Below the pieces are notes generated by a model. That model saw only the letters and a list, made by a program, of their open reading frames with translations. It searched no databases and was not told the DNA's origin. Both the position numbers and the translations under genes were made by a program. Positions 15,479 to 24,145 of a stretch of DNA of 64,000 nt are shown one piece after another. The number at the start of each line of letters is the position of its first letter. Positions within the stretch are counted from its first letter, which is position 1. This DNA is from CAZCPB01 sp044223975 (GTDB taxonomy: Bacteria; Planctomycetota; Phycisphaerae; Phycisphaerales; UBA1924), in assembly GCA_044223975.1 (NCBI GenBank), contig JBGALI010000016.1, positions 62,001 through 126,000 of the forward strand, written 5' to 3'.

Positions 15479-17230
15479 TCAGAAGTCCATGCCGCCCATG
15501 CCACCCATCCCGCCCATGCCGCCCATACCACCCATGCCCGGGGGCATGCCGCCGCCGCCGCCGGGGCCCGCGGCCTCCTTGGCTTCGGGCTTGGTGGTGA
15601 TGATGCAGTCGGCGGTGAGAAGCACGGTCGCGACGCTGGCGGCGTTCTGGAGCGCCGAGCGATCGACCTTGGCGGGCGTGATCACGCCCTGCTGGATCAG
15701 GTCGCCGTACTCGTCGGTGAGGGCGTTGTAGCCGAAGCTGGCCTTGGTGCTCTCGGCGACCTTGGACACGACGACCGTGCCCTTGGCGCCCGCGTTGTCG
15801 GCGAGCGTCTGGAGCGGAACGGCGAGCGCGTCGTAGACCACCTTGACGCCTGCCGCGAGGTCGAACTTGAAGCGGCCCACATCCTCCACGCTCTTGTCGT
15901 CGTGGCGGTCGGCGCCCTTGCCGAAGACGGCCTTGAACTCCTTCATCGCCTCGATCGCCTTGCGGGCGCGGATGAAGCTGACGCCGCCGCCGGGGACGAT
16001 GCCCTCGGCGACCGCGGCGCGGGTCGCGTGCAGGGCGTCCTCGATGCGGGCCTTCTTCTCCTTGAGCTCGGCCTCGCTGGCCGCGCCGACCTTGATCTGG
16101 GCGACGCCGCCGGCGAGCTTGGCCAGTCGCTCCTGGAGCTTCTCGCGGTCGTAGTCGCTGGTGGTCTTCTCGATCTCGGCCCGGATCTGCGCGATGCGGG
16201 CCTGGATGCTCTTGGTGTCGCCGGCGCCCTCGATGATGGTCGTGTTGTCGGCGTCGATCTCGACCTTCTTGGCCATGCCGAGCTGGTCGAGTTCGACCTT
16301 GTCGAGCTCAACGCCCAGGTCCTTCATGACGGCCGTCGCGCCGGTGAGGATCGCGATGTCCTCGAGCATGGCCTTGCGGCGGTCGCCGTAGCCGGGGGCC
16401 TTGACGGCGGCCACGTTGAGCGTGCCGCGGAGCTTGTTGATCACGAGCGTCGCGAGCGCCTCGCCGGTGATGTCCTCGGCGATGATGAGCAGGGGCTTCT
16501 TGGAAGCCATGACCTTTTCGAGCAAGGGCACCAGCTTGCTGATGCTGTCGATCTTGTCCTCGTGGATGAGAACCAGGGCCTTGTCGAGCTCGACCTTCAT
16601 GTCGTCGACGTTGGTGACGAAGTTGGGCGACAGGAAGCCGCGATCGAACTGCATGCCCTCGACGACCGTGACCTCGGTGTCGATGTTCTTGCCCTCTTCG
16701 ACCGTGATCACGCCGTCCTTGCCGACCTTCTCGAACGCGTCGGCCATGATCTGGCCGATCTCGGGGTCGTTGTTGGCGGAGATCGACGCGACGTTCTGGA
16801 TGTCGCTCTTACCCTTGACGGGCGTCGACAGCTTGTTGATCTCCCCCACCGCCGTCTCGACCGCGAGCTTCATGCCGCGGACGAGGGCGTTGGCGTCCAC
16901 GCCGCTGGCGACGTGCTTGAGACCCTCACGGAAGAGGGCCTCGGCGAGCACGGTCGCGGTGGTGGTGCCGTCGCCCGCGTCGTCGCTGGTCTTGCTGGCG
17001 GCCTGCTTGACGAGCAGGGCGCCCATGTTCTCCGCCTTGTCGGAGAGCTCGATCTCCTCGGCCACCGACACGCCGTCCTTGGTCACGGTCGGACCGCCCC
17101 AGGACTTGTCGAGCACGGCGTTGCGGCCGCGCGGCCCGAGGGTGGCCTTGACGGCCCGGGACAGCTTCTCAACCCCGGCAAGAAGGGACTGGCGGGCATC
17201 GACGTCGAAAACGAGTTCTTTGGCTGCCAT
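15479..17230 (-). CDS. groEL2: Canonical 60-kDa chaperonin (GroEL2)
   Basis: The 583-residue chaperonin has the standard nucleotide sites (ATLGPRGRNAVLDKSWGGPT, AGDGTTTATVLAEALF) and the DALHATRAAVAEGIVPGGG block. It ends in a classic Gly-Gly-Met tail of about six repeats. It is about 35 residues longer than E. coli GroEL. Much of the excess is an insertion after the PGGG block (KEFKAVFGKGADRHDDKSVE, then DVGRFKFDLAAGVKVV). This is probably the housekeeping chaperonin. It is not linked to groES directly. No CIRCE inverted repeat is visible in the 272-base divergent gap upstream. Confidence 0.96.
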   Translation of the reverse strand: MAAKELVFDVDARQSLLAGVEKLSRAVKATLGPRGRNAVLDKSWGGPTVTKDGVSVAEEIELSDKAENMGALLVKQAASKTSDDAGDGTTTATVLAEALFREGLKHVASGVDANALVRGMKLAVETAVGEINKLSTPVKGKSDIQNVASISANNDPEIGQIMADAFEKVGKDGVITVEEGKNIDTEVTVVEGMQFDRGFLSPNFVTNVDDMKVELDKALVLIHEDKIDSISKLVPLLEKVMASKKPLLIIAEDITGEALATLVINKLRGTLNVAAVKAPGYGDRRKAMLEDIAILTGATAVMKDLGVELDKVELDQLGMAKKVEIDADNTTIIEGAGDTKSIQARIAQIRAEIEKTTSDYDREKLQERLAKLAGGVAQIKVGAASEAELKEKKARIEDALHATRAAVAEGIVPGGGVSFIRARKAIEAMKEFKAVFGKGADRHDDKSVEDVGRFKFDLAAGVKVVYDALAVPLQTLADNAGAKGTVVVSKVAESTKASFGYNALTDEYGDLIQQGVITPAKVDRSALQNAASVATVLLTADCIITTKPEAKEAAGPGGGGGMPPGMGGMGGMGGMGGMGGMDF

Positions 17231-17502
17231 GGGCGATCGTGCTCCAAGGGATGGTGTTTGGGAGGTCTCTCTGCACCGCCGTCGGACGTGCCGACAACGA
17301 TTCCCTGTTCACCCTAGGCAAGGCCAGTGCCAATCAATTCCGGCCCGTGCGGGCGAGGGCTGGGGCCACCCGCGGGCTCGTAGTGCCCCCGCCGCCCGAT
17401 CGCCGCCTGTCAGGGCCCCGGCCTGAACCGGAATCGGCTGCCGAAGTGGCAGGCGCAACGGCCGAGTGGACGCGGGGACAGGAATCGGCATAATCGCCGC
17501 GC

Positions 17503-19518
17503 ATGAACACCTCTCGCGTGCGGCGTTGCGTTCGATTGGTCCTTCTTGCCCTGGGAGTCGGCCTTGCGGGGTCGACCGCCCGCGCAGACGTGATCCTGCC
17601 CGCCATCATCTCGAGCGGAATGGTGGTTCAGCAGGATTCTGAAGTTCCGATCTGGGGGTGGGCCACCCCCGGGGAGCGGATCGAAGTGCGGGCAACCTGG
17701 GGCCCGAGCAAGTATGTCGCCAAGACCAACGACAACGGCGAGTGGAGGGTGTTCATCCGCGTCCCTTTGGCCACGGGTGTCATGGGCGCACAGTCGATCG
17801 CCATCCAGGGCCGCAACCGCGTGCAGATCGACGATGTGCTGGTCGGCGAGGTCTGGGTGTGCTCGGGGCAGTCGAACATGGAGATGTTCGCGGGCCAGGT
17901 CCCGGGGCAGCTTGGGGGCGTGGACCGCTGGGAGGAAGAACTCAAGTCGGCGAACTACCCGGAGATCCGTTTGTTCGACGTCGCCAACGCGGTCTCCGCC
18001 ACACCGCTGGATGACTGCAAGGGATCGTGGTCGCGCTGCACGCCGGAACGGGCCAAAGCCTTCAGCGCCACGGCGCTCTTCTTTGGGCGCGAGATTCACC
18101 GGGAGATGCGCGTACCGGTCGGGCTCATCTCCTCGGACTGGGGCGGCACGCCCATCCAGGCGTGGACGAGCGTGCGCGGCCTCAAGGACCAGGGCGGGTT
18201 CGAACCGTGGGTCGCGCTGCTCGAACGCATGCGCGACCAACCCGACGAGGTCAAGAAAGAAAATGACGCCGCCGCGGCAGCCTGGCGCACCGGCCTGAAC
18301 GCCAAGGACGCGGGCGTGGCCGGCGAGTGGATGAAGCCCGAGTTTGACGACGCGCCGTGGAAATCAATGAAAGTGCCGGCGAAGTGGTCGGGCGAACTTG
18401 CGGGCTTCGACGGGATCGTCTGGTTGCGGCGGACCTTCGAGCTCGATGCGCCGCTGGCGGGTTCGGCGGGCGTCCTCCAGCTGGGACCGATCGACGACCA
18501 CGACGAAACATGGGTCAACGGCGTCAAGGTCGGCGAGCACTTCGAGCCCGGCTCCCACGCGACGCACCGCGCGTACAAGGTGCCCGCGGGCGTGCTGCGC
18601 GCCGGCAAGAACGTGGTTGCGGTGCGCGTGGTCGACACCGGAGGGGAGGGCGGTTTGTACGGCGCGCCCGAGGACGTGCGGCTGAGGCTGGAAGCCGGCG
18701 GGAACACGATCGATCTCGCGGGTGACTGGAGGTGGAGCGTCGGCGCGTCCATGGCACAGCTCCCGGTGCGGCCGTCGATGCTGACGCCCAGCCCCGGCGC
18801 CCCGAGCATGCTGTACAACGGGATGATCGCGCCGATCGCCGGGTACGGGATCCGCGGCGTGACGTGGTACCAGGGAGAGAGCAACCGCGGGGAGGCGTAC
18901 CGCTACCGCACCATGTTCCGCGCGATGATCGAGGACTGGCGGCGGGCGTGGGACCGCGGCGCGTTCCCGTTCTACTTCGTGCAGATTGCGCCCTTCCGCT
19001 ACGGCAACGACCGGGGCGAGACCGGAGAATTGCGCGAGGCGCAGGCGATGGCGCTCGCGCTCCCCAGCACCGGCATGGCGGTCACCATGGACATCGGCGA
19101 CCCCGCCGACATTCACCCCCGCAACAAGCAGGAAGTGGGCCGGCGCCTGGCGCTGTGCGCCCTGGCCGGGACCTACAAGCGGGTCGTGGAATACTCGGGC
19201 CCGGTGTACAAGTCGATGACCGTCGAGGGGAACACCGTGCGCCTCACGTTCGATCACGCGGCAGGGCTGGCGCCCGCCGATGGCGCGTTGACATTCTTCA
19301 CGATCGCCGGCGAAGACCGGGTCTTTGTCCCCGCGGAGGCCAAGGTCGAGGGCGAAACCGTGGTCGTTCGCAGCGACAAGGTGGCCGCGCCCAAGGCCGT
19401 GCGCTTCGCGTGGGGAGACGCCGACTCGCCCAACCTCAAGAACGGGGCCGGCCTTCCCGCGGGACCGTTCCGGACCGACCAATGGCCGGGGGTCACGCAG
19501 CCCGCGGACGCGAAGTAG
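17503..19518 (+). CDS. Sialate O-acetylesterase-like SGNH hydrolase, exported
   Basis: The 671-residue protein has an N-terminal signal peptide (residues 1-28, STARA-DV). It carries the SGNH esterase blocks of the sialate O-acetylesterase family: VWVCSGQSNMEM with nucleophile Ser124, GGTPIQAW, and the C-terminal GDPADIHPRNKQEVGRRLA with the Asp-x-His. Between the first and last blocks is an inserted galactose-binding-like beta-sandwich (WLRRTFELDAPLAG to LAGDWRWSVG). Family members de-acetylate acetylated sugars in the periplasm or outside the cell. This one likely contributes to polysaccharide use. Its stop abuts the next gene's stop. Confidence 0.87.
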   Translation: MNTSRVRRCVRLVLLALGVGLAGSTARADVILPAIISSGMVVQQDSEVPIWGWATPGERIEVRATWGPSKYVAKTNDNGEWRVFIRVPLATGVMGAQSIAIQGRNRVQIDDVLVGEVWVCSGQSNMEMFAGQVPGQLGGVDRWEEELKSANYPEIRLFDVANAVSATPLDDCKGSWSRCTPERAKAFSATALFFGREIHREMRVPVGLISSDWGGTPIQAWTSVRGLKDQGGFEPWVALLERMRDQPDEVKKENDAAAAAWRTGLNAKDAGVAGEWMKPEFDDAPWKSMKVPAKWSGELAGFDGIVWLRRTFELDAPLAGSAGVLQLGPIDDHDETWVNGVKVGEHFEPGSHATHRAYKVPAGVLRAGKNVVAVRVVDTGGEGGLYGAPEDVRLRLEAGGNTIDLAGDWRWSVGASMAQLPVRPSMLTPSPGAPSMLYNGMIAPIAGYGIRGVTWYQGESNRGEAYRYRTMFRAMIEDWRRAWDRGAFPFYFVQIAPFRYGNDRGETGELREAQAMALALPSTGMAVTMDIGDPADIHPRNKQEVGRRLALCALAGTYKRVVEYSGPVYKSMTVEGNTVRLTFDHAAGLAPADGALTFFTIAGEDRVFVPAEAKVEGETVVVRSDKVAAPKAVRFAWGDADSPNLKNGAGLPAGPFRTDQWPGVTQPADAK

Positions 19519-20088
19519 TCAACCCGCGCGCTCGCGCACGAAGAGCAGGAGCCTGCCGCGTCCCTGCCGGTCGCTCTCGGCCGCCTTGTCGTCGTCGGGA
19601 GACACGCCGCGGTTCTCAAAGCCGCAGCGTTCAAGGATCTTGATCGACGCGAAGTGCCGCTCGAACGTGGTGGCGACCACGCGCGTCACGTCGGGGCGTG
19701 AGAAGACCCACCCGATCAGGGCCGTCGCGGCTTCGGTTGCGATCCCGCGTCGCTCAAATTCGGGAAGCACGCCGTACCCGAAGTGCGGCAGATTCGAGTC
19801 CCCCCAGCGCGAGCACCCGACCGAACCGACCAGCGTGGCGTGCTCGGCCACCACGCCCGGACGGGCGATGACGTACCACCCCCACCATCCGATCTCGTCG
19901 GGGCGTTCGGCGAGCTTTGACGCGAGCATCGCTTCGACATCGGCGAAATCCCTGGCCGGCCAGGCCGCGGGCACCCGGGCGTCGATCAGACGAGAGAAAA
20001 GGGCCCGGTCCGAAACCGCCGCGGCAGAGGAGGCCGGGTCGAGGGCGAGCAGGCGGAGGCGCGGGGTGTGAATCTCCAGGTTGCTCAT
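19519..20088 (-). CDS. GNAT family N-acetyltransferase
   Basis: The 189-residue protein resembles RimJ/RimL-type acetyltransferases. It starts with IHTPRLRLLALDP, and the acetyl-CoA pyrophosphate loop lies in FERRGIATEAATALIGWVF. It continues with the closing VVATTFERHFASIKILERCG segment (helix plus C-terminal strand). The acceptor (protein N-terminus, small molecule or antibiotic) is not predictable. MSNLEIHTPR at 20088 is preferred to a GTG further upstream because it fits the family start. Its stop abuts the stop of the convergent esterase. Confidence 0.85.
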   Translation of the reverse strand: MSNLEIHTPRLRLLALDPASSAAAVSDRALFSRLIDARVPAAWPARDFADVEAMLASKLAERPDEIGWWGWYVIARPGVVAEHATLVGSVGCSRWGDSNLPHFGYGVLPEFERRGIATEAATALIGWVFSRPDVTRVVATTFERHFASIKILERCGFENRGVSPDDDKAAESDRQGRGRLLLFVRERAG

Positions 20089-20153
20089 CGGAACATCTCG
20101 CGGGAAGTCGCTCGGTGTTGTCGCGTGCGGGCGCTCCACGCTACCATGCCCCC

Positions 20154-20558
20154 ATGCCGACCGCAGCGCTCGCGCAGACCGACCTGGCCTCGTACCTCCC
20201 GATCTTCATCATCATCCTGATGGCGGCGGGATTTGCCGTGGCCAACCTGGTGCTGACCAGGCTCCTTGGGCCCAATCGCGACGGGGCGCGGAAGGGCGAA
20301 ACGTACGAGTCGGGGATGACCCCGGTGGGCACGGCTCGCAAGCGATTCAACGTGCGGTTCTATCTGATCGCGATGGTGTTCCTGGTGTTCGACGTCGAGA
20401 TCATCTTCCTGTACCCGTGGGCCGCGACGTTTCCCAACATTCAGGGCGCGCCGAACCCCGAGGCGCTGATCTGGCTGGGCCGCATCCTTTTCTTCCTTTT
20501 CACGACCGTGGTCGCGTACCTGTACGGCTACCGCAAGGGTGTGTTCCGCTTTGACTGA
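20154..20558 (+). CDS. nuoA: NADH-quinone oxidoreductase subunit A
   Basis: The 134-residue three-helix membrane subunit of complex I is complete. It has YLPIFIIILMAAGFAVANLV, LLGPNRDGARKGETYESG and RFNVRFYLIAMVFLVFDVE, the last ending in the conserved Asp-Val-Glu. The final helix ends KGVFRFD. It works in the proton-pumping membrane arm. No other nuo gene is next to it here: downstream is a DUF2752 gene whose start overlaps the nuoA end. Complex I genes in this genome are therefore at least partly scattered. Confidence 0.95.
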   Translation: MPTAALAQTDLASYLPIFIIILMAAGFAVANLVLTRLLGPNRDGARKGETYESGMTPVGTARKRFNVRFYLIAMVFLVFDVEIIFLYPWAATFPNIQGAPNPEALIWLGRILFFLFTTVVAYLYGYRKGVFRFD

Positions 20559-21018
20559 CCGCGCGAGTTCAGCCCAAGGCACCCACGGACGCCCCGCCGC
20601 CCGGATCTTCGCGGGTGTCGTAGCGATCGGGTGTCTGAGCCTGCTGGGGCTGGCCGCATACCTCAAACCCGCCCTTGCAGGGGTCGGAACCCACCAGCAA
20701 CTGGGCCTTCCGCCGTGTGGCTGGATGATCGCAAGCGGAAAACCGTGCCCGACCTGCGGCATGACCACCGCCTTCGCCCACGCGGCCCGGGGCCACCTGA
20801 CCGCGTCATTTGTCACCCAGCCCTTCGGGTCGCTGCTGGCGGTGATCGTCGCGGCGGGGTTCTGGGTGGGGCTGCACGCATCGCTGACGGGGTCGCGCGT
20901 GGGGGTGCTGTGTGGTAGTCTGCTGCGTCCGCGGGTGATGTGGCTGGTTGTCGCAGCCGCGGCCCTCGCGTGGGCGTACAAGCTCTGCGTGCTCAGCGGG
21001 GCCCCCACCGGCGCGTAA
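20539..21018 (+). CDS. DUF2752 family membrane protein
   Basis: The 159-residue protein has two or three hydrophobic helices (AARIFAGVVAIGCLSLLGLA, FGSLLAVIVAAGFWVGLHA, VMWLVVAAAALAWAYKL). It also has the DUF2752 signature CGWMIASGKPCPTCGMTTAF, with the CP-CG cysteine motif. The function is unknown. The GTG at 20539 is preceded by AAGGGT; a TTG at 20551 is an alternative. Either start overlaps the end of nuoA, which suggests translational coupling. Confidence 0.8.
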   Translation: MCSALTDRASSAQGTHGRPAARIFAGVVAIGCLSLLGLAAYLKPALAGVGTHQQLGLPPCGWMIASGKPCPTCGMTTAFAHAARGHLTASFVTQPFGSLLAVIVAAGFWVGLHASLTGSRVGVLCGSLLRPRVMWLVVAAAALAWAYKLCVLSGAPTGA

Positions 21019-21071
21019 GCGTCGCGGGAGCGATTGCGGGGCGCCACCGTACTCGACAGGACCAATGGACC

Positions 21072-21788
21072 ATGTGCTTCACTCTCGTTCGATCGTGCGA
21101 CTCCGGTCTGCCGCGGCTTGCGGGCGCCTGCCGGGGGCGTGTGGTAGGCGTGGTCATGGGGCTGGTTGCGAGCTTTGTCGTGACGCTGGCATGCAGCGGA
21201 TGCCAGGCCATCGGCTTCTTCGCCGCAAGCTACGAAGAGAACATGCCCAAGAAGGTCGAGGCCGAGTACGACGGTCTCAAGGGCAAGTCGTACGCGGTGT
21301 ACATGATCGCGGACCGCGGCATCGACGCGAACTACCCGGGCCTGGTGCCCCTGATCAACGCGCAGATCAACGACCGCCTCCACGACGAGAGCGGCGCTTC
21401 GGGCTGGATCCCCAGCCAGGCCCTGCTCGCCGAAATCTACAACCACCCGCGCTGGGCCGCCATGCCGCGCAGCGAACTGGCCAAGCAGCTCGGGGTCGAG
21501 CGTCTGGTCGTGGTTGAGTTGCAGGAATTCCGGCTCAACGACCCGGGCAATCAGTACCTGTGGGAGGGGCGGGCGACGGGGCTGGTCAGCGTGCTCGAGG
21601 TCGACTCGGCGACCCCCGACCTGTACGCGTTCGAACGTCCGGTCGACGTGAAGTTCCCCGACAAGTCGGGGTACGGACCGCAGGACATGGCGGGGAATGT
21701 AGTGTCGGGTGCGCTGCGGAAGCGATTTGTCGACCGGGCGTGCTGGCTTTTCTACACGCACGACGAGATGAAGAACCAAGGGTACTGA
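21072..21788 (+). CDS. Lipoprotein, unknown function
   Basis: The product has a lipoprotein signal (VTLACSGC, Cys at about residue 44 from the ATG at 21072; an internal ATG at 21156 gives a shorter, more usual signal). The mature part has an alternating strand-helix pattern with YAVYMIADRGIDANYPGL and LGVERLVVVELQEFRL. Layout and length parallel the next gene (beta strand, helix, ELVVVxLxEFxL-like strand, beta-rich end), suggesting the two are paralogues, perhaps of the TolB-N/GNA1162-like fold. Role unknown; probably a periplasmic face envelope protein. Planctomycete-type. Confidence 0.7.
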   Translation: MCFTLVRSCDSGLPRLAGACRGRVVGVVMGLVASFVVTLACSGCQAIGFFAASYEENMPKKVEAEYDGLKGKSYAVYMIADRGIDANYPGLVPLINAQINDRLHDESGASGWIPSQALLAEIYNHPRWAAMPRSELAKQLGVERLVVVELQEFRLNDPGNQYLWEGRATGLVSVLEVDSATPDLYAFERPVDVKFPDKSGYGPQDMAGNVVSGALRKRFVDRACWLFYTHDEMKNQGY

Positions 21789-21819
21789 TCGCCCGCCACG
21801 AGGCCCGCGGAAGCCACCG

Positions 21820-22476
21820 ATGAAGTCAAAGTCGCTCCCCATCCTCGGCGCCCTCGCCGTGCTCGCCGCCCTGGCGTGCCTTCCGGGCTGCAACGTACTC
21901 GGGCCCATCTTCCTCATGGTGCACGGGCCGGAGAAGCAGCCGCGGCAGTACGCGCTGGACCCCAAGCGATCGGTGGTGGTGTTCGTGGACGACCGCTCCA
22001 ACGTCCTGCCGCGCCGTTCGCTCCGCCAGATGATCGGCGAGGCGGCGCAGAAGCAGCTGATCGCCTCGGGCGAGGTGCAGAACGTGATCGACTGCCGCGG
22101 TGCCCTGGCCGCCGCGGCCCGCGACAAGTTCGACCAGCCGCAGAGCATCGTCGACATCGCCCGTTCCGTTCAGGCCGAGATCCTCATCTACGCGAGCATC
22201 GAGCAATTCACGCTCTCGGCCGACGGGCAGAGCATGTCCCCCGAGGCCAGCGTGTGGGTCAAGGTCATCGACGCCGTCAGCGAAAAGCGGCTGTGGCCGG
22301 AGGACGAGAAGTCGGGCAAGCGGATCGCGATCCACCCCCAGTTCGAGCAGGGGTTCGTGCCCAAGAGCCAGGCGGACGTGGCCAAGGCCGAGAACGCCGT
22401 CGCTGAGCGGCTTGGCATTGCCATCGCCCAGCTCTTCTACGAGCACGAGCAGTACCAGTCCGAGCTGCGCCCGTAA
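21820..22476 (+). CDS. Lipoprotein, paralogue-like partner of the preceding gene
   Basis: The 218-residue lipoprotein has signal MKSKSLPILGALAVLAALAC then LPGC. The mature part opens with SVVVFVDDRSNVLPRRSL and a helix, then ARSVQAEILIYASIEQFTL followed by a beta-rich segment. This mirrors the layout of the gene before it. It begins 32 bases after that gene's stop, so the two are probably an operon. Function unknown; it may be an outer-membrane-associated assembly factor. It ends with a Glu/Gln-rich tail (YEHEQYQSELRP). Confidence 0.72.
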   Translation: MKSKSLPILGALAVLAALACLPGCNVLGPIFLMVHGPEKQPRQYALDPKRSVVVFVDDRSNVLPRRSLRQMIGEAAQKQLIASGEVQNVIDCRGALAAAARDKFDQPQSIVDIARSVQAEILIYASIEQFTLSADGQSMSPEASVWVKVIDAVSEKRLWPEDEKSGKRIAIHPQFEQGFVPKSQADVAKAENAVAERLGIAIAQLFYEHEQYQSELRP

Positions 22477-22531
22477 TGACCGACGGTCGCGGGCTTGCTC
22501 GCCCCGCCCGGTGCGCCAACGCTTCCACCGC

Positions 22532-23557
22532 ATGCGCGTGCTCCACCTTGTCGAATGCCTCGGTCGAGCGCGGGGGCGCGGCGCCACCTCCGACGCGGAG
22601 CTTCTGGCGTGCCGCGCCGCGATCGAAGGCGTCGTGCGCGTGCAGCACGACGTTTTCCTGATCGCCGACACCGAAGGCGAAGCGCGCGCCGGCCGTCTGG
22701 GGCTCCGCACCACGGACCGCGTGACGGCCCCGCTGGGACGGCCCACGCTCGCGTGGCGCGCGGTACGGGCGCTGGCGGCACACCGTTCACGCCCCGATGT
22801 CGTCCAGCTCTGGGGGCGCGGGCTGGCGCCGGTGGCGCGCCTGGCGTTCTCCGGACGGTCACCAGTCCTGGCAGTGCCGGAGACGCTCGGGGTGCCCGCG
22901 GCGTGCGGGCCGGGCCGCGCAGAACTCCGTGCGGCACTGCGGCTCCGCGACGACGACCTCACGGTCCTGCTAATGGCCGACCCCGTCGATGAAACGCAGT
23001 CGGCACGGTTCACGTTCCTGATCGGGCTGCTCGACTTCACCGGGCGCCAGGCGGCGGGCGTTCTCCCGGCCGGCGCCCGGGGGATCATGCGGGCCCGCGC
23101 GTTCCAGCGCCGCGCGGTGCTGGAATGCCCCATCCGGTATTCGTCCTTCCCCAGCGCGGCACTGGCGGGCGCCTGCGACGTCGGGGTGCTCCACGTTCAT
23201 CCGTGGGCGACCGCCTCGGGGCCGGCGCTCGAGCGGCGCCGGGCCGCGATCCGCGGGGCGCACCGCGCAGGCCTCCCGGTCGTCGTGCCCGCGCACTCGG
23301 GCGTCGCCGACCTGTGTGAGTCGAGTTCGCTCGCGGAAGGAGCGGGCCTGGTATGCAGCGGCGATCGACCGGCCGACTTCGCCAAAGTGGTCGCTCGCCT
23401 GTTCGAGAATCACGCGTTGCGCGCGAGCATCTCGGACGCGGTGCGGAGCCGCGGTGATCCGTCGGGCGACGAGGCGCTCGCGGCACTGGCGCTGTCCTGG
23501 GAGGCGGCCGCAGAACAAGCGCGGACGACGGAGCGGGCGCCGGGGCGAGGCTCATGA
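22532..23557 (+). CDS. Glycosyltransferase-like protein (GT-B fold)
   Basis: The 341-residue product begins MRVLHLVECLGRARGRGA, similar to the N-terminal strand and loop of GT4-type glycosyltransferases. The C-terminal half ends like them: GLPVVVPAHSGVADLCES, then GLVCSGDRPADFAKVVARLF and ENHALRASISDAVRSR. The central part is less well conserved and the usual E-x7-E motif is not obvious, so activity is uncertain. The ATG at 22532 fits this strand start. Its end overlaps the following phosphatase gene by 4 bases (ATGA), implying co-translation. Confidence 0.72.
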   Translation: MRVLHLVECLGRARGRGATSDAELLACRAAIEGVVRVQHDVFLIADTEGEARAGRLGLRTTDRVTAPLGRPTLAWRAVRALAAHRSRPDVVQLWGRGLAPVARLAFSGRSPVLAVPETLGVPAACGPGRAELRAALRLRDDDLTVLLMADPVDETQSARFTFLIGLLDFTGRQAAGVLPAGARGIMRARAFQRRAVLECPIRYSSFPSAALAGACDVGVLHVHPWATASGPALERRRAAIRGAHRAGLPVVVPAHSGVADLCESSSLAEGAGLVCSGDRPADFAKVVARLFENHALRASISDAVRSRGDPSGDEALAALALSWEAAAEQARTTERAPGRGS

Positions 23558-24075
23558 CCACGACCGTCCCGCGCACCGGCGTCCTGTTCGTGTGCCTTGG
23601 CAACATCTGCCGCTCGCCCCTGGCGGAAGGGATCTTTCTCCACCTTGCGCGGGAGCGCGGCGTGCAGGGGCGTTTCGACGTGGACTCGTGCGGCACGGGC
23701 GCCTGGCACGTCGGTCAGGGCGCGGACCCTCGCTCGGTGGCGGTGGCGCGGCGCCACGGCGTCACGCTGGAGCACGAAGCCCGTCAGCTCGACCCGCGCT
23801 CGGACTTCGATCGATTCCACCTGTTGATCGCCATGGACCGGTCCAACCGGCGGTCGATCATCCACGCGGCGGAGGCACACTCCAAGGACTCCTCGGGGGT
23901 CCGCATGATGCGTTCGTTCGGTCTTCCGGCCAAGGACGTCGACGCCACGGACGTGGATGTCCCGGATCCGTACTCCGGGGGCGACGAGGGGTTCCAGGTG
24001 GTGTACGACATGCTGCGGGTGTCGTGCGCTGGATTGCTGACCCACCTGCTCGAGCGTGGCCCTACGCTGCGCTAG
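23554..24075 (+). CDS. Low-molecular-weight protein-tyrosine phosphatase
   Basis: The 173-residue protein has the LMW-PTP P-loop CLGNICRSP (C14 nucleophile, R20) at the N-terminus and the general-acid segment DVPDPYSGG near residue 136. Such enzymes dephosphorylate tyrosine kinases of polysaccharide export or arsenate. It overlaps the upstream glycosyltransferase gene by four bases, which favours a role in polysaccharide control rather than arsenate reduction. Confidence 0.9.
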   Translation: MTTTVPRTGVLFVCLGNICRSPLAEGIFLHLARERGVQGRFDVDSCGTGAWHVGQGADPRSVAVARRHGVTLEHEARQLDPRSDFDRFHLLIAMDRSNRRSIIHAAEAHSKDSSGVRMMRSFGLPAKDVDATDVDVPDPYSGGDEGFQVVYDMLRVSCAGLLTHLLERGPTLR

Positions 24076-24145
24076 ACACACCGGGATCTGGAGCTGCCGC
24101 GTCCGGGCGGTTGGTCCTCCCGACCGGCGGCCAAGGGAGAGAGTC

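Noticed and set aside
17231..17502. A possible CIRCE operator upstream of groEL2
   Set aside because: No inverted TTAGCACTC/GAGTGCTAA pair was found in the gap; only the heptamer array near groES has related sequence.
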